From Hyperoodon ampullatus (Eukaryota > Chordata > Mammalia > Artiodactyla > Ziphiidae), in assembly GCA_949752795.1 (NCBI GenBank), contig OX457056.1:201811654-201875653 (forward strand): DNA of 64,000 bases. The letters are read 5' to 3'. Position numbers and translations under genes: made by a program. Below the pieces are notes generated by a model that was not told the origin of the DNA, did not search any database, and was given only the letters and a program-made list of their open reading frames with translations. Positions 46,249-57,900 of this stretch are shown here, in pieces (position 1 is the first letter of the stretch; each line of letters starts with the position of its first letter).

Positions 46249-46477
46249 TTTTTTTTTTTTTTTAATTTGGCTGTGCCAGGTCTTAGTTGCGGCACATGGG
46301 ATGTTCGTTGCCGAGTGCAGGATCTTTGTTGCAACATGCAGGATCTTTTTCTTTTAGTTGTGGTATGTGAACTCTTGGTTGTGGCATGTGGGATCTAGTT
46401 CCCTGATTAGGGATTGAACCTGGGCCCCCTGCACTGGGAGCACAGAGTCTTAGCCACTGGACCACCAGGGAAGTCCC
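46249..46477 (-). mobile_element. Divergent tRNA-derived SINE
   Basis: Same sub-type as 27478-27785 (GTGGCATGTGGGATCTAGTTCC). Flanks TAAATGAGCTTTT and TAAGTGAGTTTT. Confidence 0.85.
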
Positions 46478-46661
46478 TAAGTGAGTTTTGTTTTTTTTTA
46501 ATTAGAACAAATTTGAAAAGTAGAAAAAATAATTAAAAAACAATGAACGAATGAGGGGCCATAACTGCCAACCCCTTTGTATTATGGAACTCCCAGTCTT
46601 CCAGTGGAACAGTTGGTTCGTAGGTGACACATTTGACTGTCTAATATCAGATCAAATGATG

Positions 46662-47998
46662 GAACCATTTTTTGTGTATGGTGTTAAAGTATGTTCTAGT
46701 TTCTTTTTTTTACATGTAGCTGTCCAGTTTTCCCATCACCATTTATTGAAGAGACTGTCTTTTCTCCGTTGTATAGTCTTGCCTCCTTTGTCATAATTTA
46801 ATTGACCATAGGTGCATTGGTTTCTTTCTGGGCTTTCTGACCTGTTCCATTGATACATATTTCTGTTTTGGTGCCAGTACCACACTTTTGATGACTGTAG
46901 CTTTGTAGTATAGTCTGAAGACAGGGAGCCTGATTCCTCCAGCTGCGTTTTTCTTTCTGAAGATTGCTTTAGCTATTTGGGGTCTTTTTTGTGTCTCCAT
47001 ACAAATTAAAAAATTTTTTTGATCTAGTTCTGTGAAAAATGCCATTGGTAGTTTGATAGGGATTGCATTGAATCTATAGATTGCCTTGAGTAGTATAGTC
47101 ATTTTCACAATATTGATTCTTCCAATCCAAGAACATGGTATATCTTTCCATCTGTTTGTGTTGTCTTCAATTTCTTTCATCAGCATCTTACAGTTTTCAC
47201 AGTACAGGTCTTTTACCTCCTTAGGTAGGTTTATTCCTAGGTATTTTATTCTTTTTGTTGCAGTGGTGAATGGAGTTGTTTCCTTAATTTCTCTTTCTGA
47301 TCTTTAATTGTTAGTGTATGGAAATGCAAGAGATTTCTGTGCATTAATTTTGTATCTTGTAACTTTACCAAATTCATTGATTAGCTCTAGTAGTTTTCTG
47401 GTGGCATCTTTAGGATTCTCTATGTATAGCATCACGTCATCTGCAAACAGTGACAGTTTTACTTCTTCTTTTCCAATTTGGATTGCTTTTATTTCTTTTT
47501 CTTTTCTGATTGCTGTGTCTAGGACTTCCAAAACTATGTTGAATAAAAGTGGAGAGGGTGGGCATCCTTGTCTTGTTCCTGATCTTAGAGGAAACGCTTT
47601 CAGCATTTCACCATTGAGTATGATGTTAGCTGTAGGTTTGTCATATATGGCCTTTATTATGTTGAAGTAGGTTCCCTCTATGCCCACTTTCTGGAGAGTT
47701 TTTATCATAAATGGTGTTGAATTTTGTCAAAAGCTCTTTCTGCATCTACTGAGATGATCATATGGTTTTTATTTAATGTATTGTTGGATTCGGATTGCTA
47801 GTATTTTGTTGAGGATTTTTGCGTCTGTGTTCATCAGAGTGATGGTGGACTCATAGAATTAATTTGGGAGTATTCCTTCCTCTGCACTTTTTTGGAATAG
47901 TTTCAGAAGGATAGGTGTTAACTCTTCTCTAAATGTTTGATAGAATTAGCCTGTGAAGCCATCTGGTCCTGGACATACATTTGTTGGGAGGTTTTTGT
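46662..47998 (-). mobile_element. L1 fossil A: reverse-transcriptase part of ORF2
   Basis: Minus-strand frames at 46791-47186 and 47304-47708 encode L1 ORF2 sequence, including the RT segments [20 protein letters not shown] and [14 protein letters not shown]. The frame is broken; EN and C-terminal parts are absent, so it is inactive. Confidence 0.88.
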
Positions 47999-48126
47999 TT
48001 TTTTTAAAGAACAAAACCATAATTTATTAGAAGAATGTGAGGTAGTTCAAAGAATGAGTACAAACATCAGGTAACTAGAAATAGAGCAAGTTCAGGATAT
48101 AGGCATGGTTCACTACCTTGTCCAAA

Positions 48127-50834
48127 TGCTTCCTTTGGAATTTTTTTTGAATTTTATTTTATTTATTTTTTATACAGCAGGTTCGTATTATTTATCTATT
48201 TTATACATATTAGTGTATATATGTCAATCCCAATCTCCCAGTTCATCCCACTGCCACGCCAACCACTTCCCCCCTTGGTGTCCATACGTTTGTTCTCTAC
48301 ACCTGTGTCTCTGTTTCTGCCCTGCAAACCGGTTAATCTGTACCATTTTTCTAGATTCCACATATATGCGTTAATATACGATATTTGTTTTTCTCTTTCT
48401 GACTTACTTCACTCTGTATGACAGTCTCTAGATCCATCCACGTCTCTACAAATGATCCAATTTCATTCCTTTCTGTGGCTGAGTAATATTCCATTGTATA
48501 TATGTACCAAATCTTCTTTATCCATTCGTCTGTCGATGGGCATTTAGGTTGCTTCCATGACCTGGCTATTGTAAATAGTGCTGCAGTGAACATTGGGGTG
48601 CATGTGTCTTTTTAAATTATGGATTTCTTTGGGTATATGCCCAGTAGTGGGATTGCTGGGTCATATAGTAATTCTATTTTTAGTTTTTTAAGGAACCTCC
48701 ATACTGTTCTCCATAGTAGCTGTATCAATTTACATTCCCACCAACAGTGCAAGAGGGTTCTCTTTTCTCCACACACTCTCCAGCATTTGTTGTTTATAGA
48801 TTTTCTGATGATGCCCATTCTAACTGGTGTGAGGTGATACCTCATTGTAGTTTTGATTTGCATTTCTCTAATAGTGATGTTGAGCATCCTGTCATGTGTT
48901 TGTTGGCAATCTGTATATCTTCTTTGGAGAAATGTCTATTTAGGTCTTCTGCCCATTTTTGGATTGAGTTGTTCTTTTGATATTGAGCTGCATGAGCTGC
49001 TTATATATTTTGGAGATTAATCCTTTGTTAGTTGCTTCATTTGCATATATTTTCTCCCATTCTGAGGGTTGTCTTTTCGTCTTGTTTATGGCTTCCTTTG
49101 TTGTGCAAAAGCTTTTAAGTTTCATTAGGTCCCATTTGTTTATTTTTGGTTTTATTTCCATTACTCTAGGAGGTGGATCAAAAAAGATCTCGCTGTGATG
49201 TATGTCAAAGAGTGTTCTTCCTATGTTTTCCTCTAAGAGTTTTATAGTGTCCAGTCTTACATTTAGGTCTTTAATCCATTTTGAGTTTATTTTTGTGTAT
49301 GGTGTTAGGGAGTGTTCTAAGTTCAGTCTTTTACATGTAGCTGTCCAGTTTTCCCAGCACCACTTATTGAAGAGACTATCTTTTCTCCATTTTATATCCT
49401 TGCCTCCTTTGTCATAGATTAGTTGACCAGAGATGCATGGGTTTATCTCTGGGCTTTCTATCCCTGTTCCACTGATCTATATTTCTGTTTTGGTGCCAGT
49501 ACCATATTGTCTTGATTACTGTAGCTTTGTAGTATAGTCTGAAGTCAGGGAGTCTGATTTCTCCAGCTCCATTTTTTTCCCTCAAGACTGCTTTGGCTAT
49601 TTGGGGTCTTTTGTGTCTCCATACAGATTTTAAGGTTTTTTGTTCCAGTTCTGTAAAAAATGCCACTGGTAATTTGATAGGGATTGTATTGAATCTGTAG
49701 ATTGCTTTGGGTAGTATAGTCATTTTCACAATATTGATTCTTCCAATCCAAGAACATGGTATATCTCTCTATCTGTTTGTGTCATCTTTGATTTCTTTCA
49801 TCAGGGCCTTATAGTTTTCTGCGTACAGGCCTTTTACCTCCTTAGGTTTATTCCTAGGTATTCTATTCTTTTTGTTGCAATGGTGAATGGGATTGTTTCA
49901 TTAATTTCTTTTTCTGATCTTTCGTTGTTAGTGTATAGGAAGGCAAGAGATTTCTGTGCATTAATTTTGTATCTTGCAACTTTACCAAATTCATTGATTA
50001 GCTCTAGTAGTTTTCTGGTGGCATCTTTAGGATTCTCTATGTATAGTATCATGTCATCTGCAAACAGTGACACTTTTGAATTGCTTTTATTTCTTTTTCT
50101 TCTCTGATTGTCGTGGCTAGGACTTCCAAAACTACGTTGAATAATAGTGGCGAGCATGGACATCCTTGTCTTGTTCCTGATCTTAGAGGAAATGCTTTCA
50201 GTTTTTCACCACTGAGAATGATGTTTGCTGTGGGTTTGTCGTAAATGGTCTTTATTATGTTGAGGTAGGTTCCCTCTATGCCCACTTTCTGGAGAGTTTT
50301 TATCATAAATGGGTGTTGAATTTTGTCAAAAGCTTTTTCTGCATCTATTGAGATGATCATATGGCTTTTCTTCTTTAATTTGTTAATATGGTGTATCACA
50401 TTGATTGATTTGCATATATTAAAGACTCCTTGCATCCCTGGGATAAATCCCACTTGATCATGGTGTATGATCCTTTTAATGTGTTGTTGGATTCTGTTCG
50501 GTAGTATTTTGTTGAGGATTTTTGCGTCTATATTCATCAATGTTACTGGCCTGTAATTTTCTTTTTTTTGTAATATCTTTGTCTGGTTTTGGTATCAGGG
50601 TGATGGTGGCCTCATAGAATGAGTTTGGGAGTGTTTCTTCCTCTGCAGTTTTTTGGGAGAGTTTGAGAAGGATGGGTGTTAGCTCTTCTCTAAATGGTTG
50701 ATAGAATTCACCTGTGAAGCCGTCTGGTCCTGGACTTTTGTTTGTTGGAAGAGTTTTAATCACAGTTTCAATTTCAGTACTTATGATTAGTCTGTTCATA
50801 TCTTCTATTTCTTCCTGGTTCAGTCTTGGGAGTT
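48127..50834 (-). mobile_element. L1 fossil B: 5'-truncated, RT to 3' end
   Basis: It runs from the 3' UTR (about 48150) through ORF2 to just before the RT N-terminus ([14 protein letters not shown], frame 50476-50799). RT motifs [15 protein letters not shown] and [14 protein letters not shown] are present but in several broken frames. The endonuclease domain and ORF1 are missing. Confidence 0.9.
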
Positions 50835-51825
50835 ATTCTTAAACACCACCACAAAAATAAACTCAAAATGGATTAAAGACCTATATGTAAGACTGGGTAC
50901 TATAAAACTCTTAGAGGAAAACATAGGAAGAACACTCTTTGACATAAATTGCAGCAATATCTTTTTCAATTCATCTCCCAGAGTAATGGAAATAATAACA
51001 AAAACAAACAAATGGGACTTAATTAAACTCAAAAGCTTTTGTACAGCAGAGGAAACCATAAACAGAATGAAAAAACAACCCACAGAATGAGAGAAAATAG
51101 TCTCAAACGGTGCGACTGACAAGGGATTAGTCTCTAAAATTTACAAACAGCTCATGCGGCTCAATATCCAAAAAACAAACAACCCAATAAAAAAATGGAC
51201 AGAAGACCTAAATAGACATTTCTACAAAGAAGACATACAGATGGTCAATAGACACATGAAAAAGATGCTTGACATCGCTAATTATTAGAGAAATACAAAT
51301 TAAAACTACAATGAAATATCACCTCACACCAGTCAGAATGGCCATCATCAAAAAGTCTATTATATAAACAATAAATGATGGAGAGGGTGTAGAGAAAAGG
51401 AAACCCTCCTACAGTGTTGGTGGGAATGTAAATTGGTACAGCCACTATGGAGAACAATATGGAGGTTCCTTAAAAAACTAAAAATAGAGTTACCATATGA
51501 TCCAGCAGTCCCACTTCTGGGCATATATCTGGAGAAAAACATGGTCCAAAAGGATACATACACCCCACTGTTCATTGTAGTACTATTTACAAACATGGAA
51601 GCAACCTAAATGTCTGTTGACAGATGAATGGATAAAGAAGATGTGGTACATATATACAATGGAATATTACTTAGCCATTAGAAAGAATGAAATAATGCCA
51701 TTTGCAGCAACATGGATAGACCTGGAGATTATCATACTAAGTGAAGTCAGTCAGAGAAAGACAAATATCATATGATAACACTTACATGCAGAATCTAAAA
51801 AAAAGATGACACAGATGAACTTATT
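50835..51825 (+). mobile_element. L1 fossil C: inverted ORF2 end and 3' UTR
   Basis: CTCAAAATGGATTAAAGACC to GGAATATTACTTAGCC and the start of the 3' UTR, in plus orientation. It covers the same L1 region as 48350-49300 of fossil B, so it is an inverted partial copy; it lacks a poly(A) end. Confidence 0.88.
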
Positions 51826-51829
51826 ATTT

Positions 51830-52391
51830 TTTTTTAATGAGGGAACAAGTGTCAGTCTATATTATAAAAATCAGAAAACATTAATTTCTTTTTAAAATCA
51901 AATTAATTTTAATAGTTTAATTTTTTCCCCCCTGTACCCCAAAGGATCATCCTGCCTACCTCCTGGCATGTGCACTTTGGAAACCAACTGGTCTAACACA
52001 TAGGAGGAAGATGCCTTATGGTAGAATTGAGTTCTTTGTCTTTTTTCACATTCTCTTCAGATTTCATACATCATTGAAAGGCATTTGAACGAGAAAACTA
52101 ATCTTTAAAACAAGCATAACCAGTATAATGCAGACTTCTTATACTGTATGTTGTGCCCTTCTAAAACTAAGTATATGCTTTGGAATCCATACCTAGGTCT
52201 TCCTTTATTCCAATGTTATAGTAAATAAATTAAAGACTTTGCAGAATATGGACATTGTTTAGCTGGACAAAAGGAGATGTTTCCATTTTAATTCTCTTTG
52301 GAAGATTAATATTCTTGTAGGGCTAGGGGTGGAGATTGATGACTAAAGGTACATTATAATTTCTTATTAAAGAAGATGACTCTTTGATAAC
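51830..52391. other. Intron 1, no gene seen
   Basis: AT-rich unique sequence. Confidence 0.45.
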
Positions 52392-52600
52392 TTTTTTTGT
52401 TTTTATTTGCGGTACGCGGGCCTCTCACTGTTGTGGCCTCTCCCGTTGTGGAGCACAGGCTCCGGATGCGCAGGCTCAGCGGCCATGGCTCACGGGCCTA
52501 GCCGCTCCACGGCATGTGGGATCTTCCCGGACCAGGGCATGAACCCGTGTCCCCTGCATCGGCAGGCGGACTCCCAACCACTGTGCCACCAGGGAAGCCC
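52392..52600 (-). mobile_element. Short CHR SINE
   Basis: GCGGTACGCGGGCCTCTC to GTGCCACCAGGGAAGCCC. Confidence 0.93.
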
Positions 52601-53948
52601 CAACTTATTTTTTTTATGATAATGTATTCTTTCAGTTTGGAAAAGTTATTCAGAATGGTTCAAATAGCAATAAAATTATTTTTAAGTTTTGGAAATTGGA
52701 CCTTTCCAGATCCAATTGCCAGTGACTGATATAGTTAAGCTTTATAAATCACTACATCGCACCTTGGAATGTAAACGTACATTTAGATCTCTTGTGTATA
52801 TATAGAATTCTTACCTCTTAAAATCACAGGAAAAGTACCATTTTGAAGTATTCAGTTTGCCTGGCTTGTGGACTTCACTTGCTTATATTGGGGACACTAG
52901 TTTATTCATGAGATAAGGGTTTTTGTCCTTTTAAATACTCAATTATATATCCGAATGAACTCTTTGGCCAGCCCAGTAGTATCAGAAGTAAAGCTAAAAG
53001 CAGGTTCTTCTCCCACTCTCCTCCTCTCTACAAAACACACAGAGATCACAGACTCACTAGTTATGAGTAGAGCATAACTACTTATCTTAGGAACAGAGAA
53101 GAGAAATAAGGAAGGCCCTAACCTGGAGAGAGTAAGGGTTAAAATTCTTACCACTTTGGACAGGATATAGCACACTCTTGAGAAGAGTTGGTAGGGGCTT
53201 GTCCCAGTAGCCTGCAAGTCCCTATGGAGTGCGTGGCTAGACATGTCAGATTAGGGCAGGAATAGCAATTCCACCAGTGAGTTCCAGCAGGTGTGATAGC
53301 AATAGCATAGATCTGAATGCAGACTGCCCTGGTGATGAGGCCAGAGCCTGTCTTTTGAGAGGTATTCTGGATGAGTCATGGCTGTTACCAAGAATACCAG
53401 GCCACACATGCACAGATAATTCACCAATCCTATCAAAAGTGCATCACAAAAATCCAGTCTTGAGACTCCAGTTCCAACAGCATTAGCACCTAAATTCACA
53501 TTATTGCACTATAATAAAATTACATCATCTTGCTTATAGCCTAGGACCTACTGGCTTCAGCTAATTTAGAAGTCATTGCAAGGTAACAGTTACTTGGGAG
53601 TTTAAGCCTTAGAAAGGAGGATTTTCTTGAGGTTCCCTACCAGTACTATGGAAAGAAGAAAGCAGGGTTAGAGAGAGATGGGCTTTTGTGTACGATTTTA
53701 GCCCAGTTTGTTGGTTTCATTTTCATGTGAGAGTCTATCCAGGTTGCCCAGGATTGGAATCCATTTGGTCCTAGTTTCTCTCCTTTTCTGTCAGTACCCT
53801 CTGTGCTGCCATTCCTCCTCTCTCAACCACTCCTTTAAGTAGTGTAACTACCCATTTGCTCTAGCTGCCTTTTTTTTTTTTTTAAATTATCATTGTTTTG
53901 GAGTTCCTCATTTTCTTGTATGGAAAAGATTCTGAAGAAAAGATCTTG
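52601..53948. other. Intron 1, no gene seen
   Basis: Unique sequence; minus-strand frames at 52939-53244 and 53251-53499 have no recognisable features and no shared start or splice context. Confidence 0.5.
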
Positions 53949-54323
53949 GACTTCCCTGGTGGTGCAGTGGTTAAGAATCCGCTGCCAGAGTTCATTCAGC
54001 CTTGGTCTGGGAAGATCCCACATGCTGTGGAGCAACTAAGCCCGTACGCCACAACTACTGATCCTGCGCTCTAGAGCCTGCAAGCCACAACTACTGAGCC
54101 CCCATGCCGCAACCACTGAGCCCCCATGCTGCAACTACTGGAGCCTGAATGCCTGGAGCCCATGCTCCACAACAAGAGAAGCCACCCTGGTGAGAAGCCC
54201 TCGCACCGCAACGAAGAGTAGCCCCTGCTTGCCGTAACTAGAGAAAGCCCACGTGTAGCAATGAAGACCCAACTCAGCCAAAACTAACTAAATAAATAAA
54301 TTTAAAAAAACAAAAACAAAACC
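53949..54323 (+). mobile_element. Long CHR-type SINE
   Basis: Flanked by AGATCTTG at 53941-53948 and 54324-54331. The head has a small deletion near the B box. Confidence 0.92.
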
Positions 54324-54790
54324 AGATCTTGATCCAGTCATTATTTTTGCTCTTTACATTTGCCAACCCTCTCCTCTTTAGTCTTTAAAAAAAACTGGCT
54401 AAAAACCAAATTGTTAAATTGTTATTTCAGAGGTTGGAAGAGTAGTGGATTTTTTCTTTAAAAAATGAACTTAAGAAAATGATCCTGCTATGATCCTCAG
54501 GTTTGGTTAAATAAATCATCTTTTTCAATTCACTGCAAACTACAAAATTTATTAAATTATCTCAGCTGTGATTAAAATTAAAATGTGTCTTGTTACATTA
54601 ATATGTGAAAATTAGTTCAATTCTATAAAAATACTACATATTATAAATAATCTTTTAGATGCCTTAGGGAACTAAGGGGGAACTTAGTAACATTTGCATA
54701 TTTTCTCCTCAAATAGTAATATTTCCATGTTTTGTTTGTAAGCAATAAATATATATACATATTCATGGATATTTATACTATGGGAGAATT

Positions 54791-54907
54791 TTTTTTTTGG
54801 CTGTGCTGCATGGCTTGCAGGATTTTAGGTCCCCAACCAGGGATCAAACCTGTGCCCCTTGCAGTGCAAACGTGGAGTCCTAACCACTGGACCGCCATAG
54901 AATTCCC
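54791..54907 (-). mobile_element. Short tRNA-derived SINE
   Basis: Flanks ACTATGGGAGAATTTT (54777) and ACTATGGGAGAGATTTT (54908). Confidence 0.92.
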
Positions 54908-54923
54908 ACTATGGGAGAGATTT

Positions 54924-57900
54924 TAATGTATCTTGGTCAGCTGATCAAAGGGCTTAAAAGATCTGAATTTAGTGATTTAAGCTGTTAAATTAAAATAACC
55001 TTTTGCATATACGGAGTCCTGTTATACTGGTACAAGATAGGGTTGTAACAATTGATAGTTGTTTTTTTTTTAAAAAAACACACTTTATGTTCTGACATGA
55101 TGGTCCTAGTAATGGATATGGTGATCTAGTAGCCAAAATATTTAAAAATTTTTGTGTTGCCAATTTAGAACAATAAATGCTTTTCTTTGATCTTTTCTAT
55201 AAATAGGAGTTTTTATAAATACTCAATTTATACTATAAAAGAATTTGAACTGTATGAACTTCTTCAGGATTCTACTACCATGGAAAGCCTTGAATTGAAG
55301 GTAAAGATTTTAAAATGGAATTTACCTAGTATAAAGCCCACTACTTAGAGCTCTGGTATTCCTAACAAATGATGTTGGATTACCACAGCAAAGTATGCAG
55401 TATAGAACTGTATTCATTCTTGATTGTTCTACTTGGGACAGGTATTAATGAACAGTTTGCCACAGCTCATAATCATGATGATATTGCTATCTTTTGCTTG
55501 GGGAAGTCTGTGTAAAAGTAAGTCACTGCTAATGGTAGATAGTCTTTAGGTTTCAGGTTTCAGGTATCGGGTTTTTAAATTTTTTTTTTTTATGATGAAA
55601 GTTCCTATCAAATTAACTCTTCCCTCAAAAGATTTTAAAATGGACTTTTTATTACTTAAATAAAATTCTTATGTAAATTTTGTACTTTCTTCATGGGGAA
55701 GTCCAGTGTCCTTAAAAATACAATCCTAAGAGAAAGTTGTTACATATTGGAGAAAGGCAGGATGATTGTGTTGTTATGGCAACTCAAATGGAGAAAATGA
55801 AAACAGCACAGATAAGCTGCATCCTGTTGTCATAGCAACCATAGTTGTGAAAATGATTAAAGCTGGTCTAGAAAGGATGTACTGCAGCCTTAGTCAATCA
55901 GAAGTATGTAATGTAAGAAAGGACAGGGAGAATTGGTTTTAGACAGAAGGTAAATCCCTCTGGTGCCACAAGTTGCTAGTATCATTGCATATAGATAGAT
56001 CTCTGTCCTTTCTAATTATATTTCAACTCAGTTTTATTGCCTCAGGTCATAATAATGGTAGGCAGGAAAGATAAATACAATAACTATATGAAAAGCTTGT
56101 GAATAAAGCTTTTTTGGTAGCACATTTAGAAAGAAATTGAAGTCACAAAATTTTAACTGAAAGTGCCTTTAAAAGAACAGTAAAATGTTTTCATTTTCTC
56201 CTCTTTCCCTTCTCTTTTCCCTCATTTCTTACCCAATGCTTTATTTTCATTCTTTTCTATAATCTCTTTTCTGTATCATTTTAGTCTTAAGTGTTGAACT
56301 GCAACATAAACGCCTAATGTCATGGCAATTTGTAAAGCATCAAATGAAGCATTGTGACTGCAGATGAACAGATGGGTTTGATGATAAACGATAAGCATCT
56401 TGTAGGTGAAATTTGTTTAGCTATATCCTTCAAACTTACTCTATAATCAAAGCTTCTTAATTATTTTAAATGCCATTATTTCTTTCCCAACTTCTACTTG
56501 CCCACCATAGCAAAATATTTCTTCCCAGTGGAGTGGAGACATGTTAGGAATGAAAGCTGTGCTCTTTGTTCAGCATCTGGCTGTTTGCACAGGTTTTTGT
56601 GGTAATGGAATTGGAATCTCTGTGTTAGAGTATTGATCTGCTGCTTGGTAGGTACTGTGTAAAAGAAGTATCTCAGTAACAATGTGTTAAAGTGGTTTAA
56701 GAGCAGTTTCTATTACAAATGGGGTGGAGGAAGGTGGAGTTCTGCAAGACTGGATGCATGCTATAAATATCCATAAAACTGAGGGGTTGATCTAAAAACT
56801 GTGGTCTTGAAATTCCCATATTTCTTCCACATTTAATTGCAAATAATTGAACACTACCTGAGCATGAGTACATGAATACCATTGCCCTTTTGCTCTTTAG
56901 TAGAGGTTTTTATATTTAATGTTCTTGTGTTGTAGTTGGAAACTGTGGTGTGAATGTAAGTCAGTTATGAGAGATAGTATCGACTGACCATAAAAACAGT
57001 GTTTTAAAGTAATCCATTGAATATTTTCAGTCAAAATCCAAATATTAATGTTGACTTGCTTAAATACAAGTTAATTTTCATAAATAGGCTCTTTAAACAA
57101 TGCTTGATTTTGCCTGACTAAAATCTGTCCTTTGGTATAGGCTTAGGGAAGAAACTTCTTTTTAAAAAAGAAGAGAAGATGGGAAAAGAGAAGAGAGAAC
57201 TAGAGTTTTTTTGTTTGTTTTGAAAGATTTGTAAAATACTTATCCCTTCTATGCTGTTATTTAGTAGTAGTAGGTCATATGTGACTCACGTGACTTAGAT
57301 CAGACAGCTTAGGCTAGTAAATGGTTCAGATACCCAGCAAACACTTCAAAGATTGCTTCAATAAGTTAGCTAACATTTTGTAAAGGAGTTAGAAAATGAA
57401 AGCCTACCATATGTGCCTGTATACTGTTATGCCTAGATATTATAGCGCACTGGGATATAACAATGCATGAATTTGAATCTCCCTTTCTCTTAACTTATCT
57501 TGGAACAGAAATTTTTGAGACTAGTTTGTAAATCTGTAAAAATGTTTTACATTAGAATCTGATGTGCTGATTTTAAGATTGGTGTCTAAAAGTGGACAGT
57601 GTCATCATCACATCAAATGTCAATGTGCATTTGAGATTTACTAGTTTGCATCTTGGCTTGTGCTAAGTTAGGTTGTAAGATCAGGTAGTTAATTTTCTTG
57701 GAAGAAAAAAAAAATTAGCTATACTCATCACTCCCCAGTTCACAATTTCTTATCACATTTCACTTGCTCCAGAAATATTCATTTTGGAACCTTCTTCTGA
57801 ATATGTAACTCTTAATACTGATGTCCTGAGAGAAAGGGGAAGAATTTCTTATCTAACCTAAATAATAACCACACCATCACAGAAAATGTCCTCACAAACG

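Noticed and set aside
47304..50799. Reverse-transcriptase frames as an active gene
   Set aside because: L1 ORF2 fragments split over several frames, without endonuclease domain or ORF1.
48127..51825. L1 twin-priming (5' inversion) as explanation of the inverted pair
   Set aside because: Twin priming inverts an upstream segment; here the plus arm repeats the same 3' region as the minus arm, so it is a second partial copy.
52939..53499. Two adjacent minus-strand frames (101 and 82 codons)
   Set aside because: Different frames, low complexity of features, no domain; not supported as a gene.
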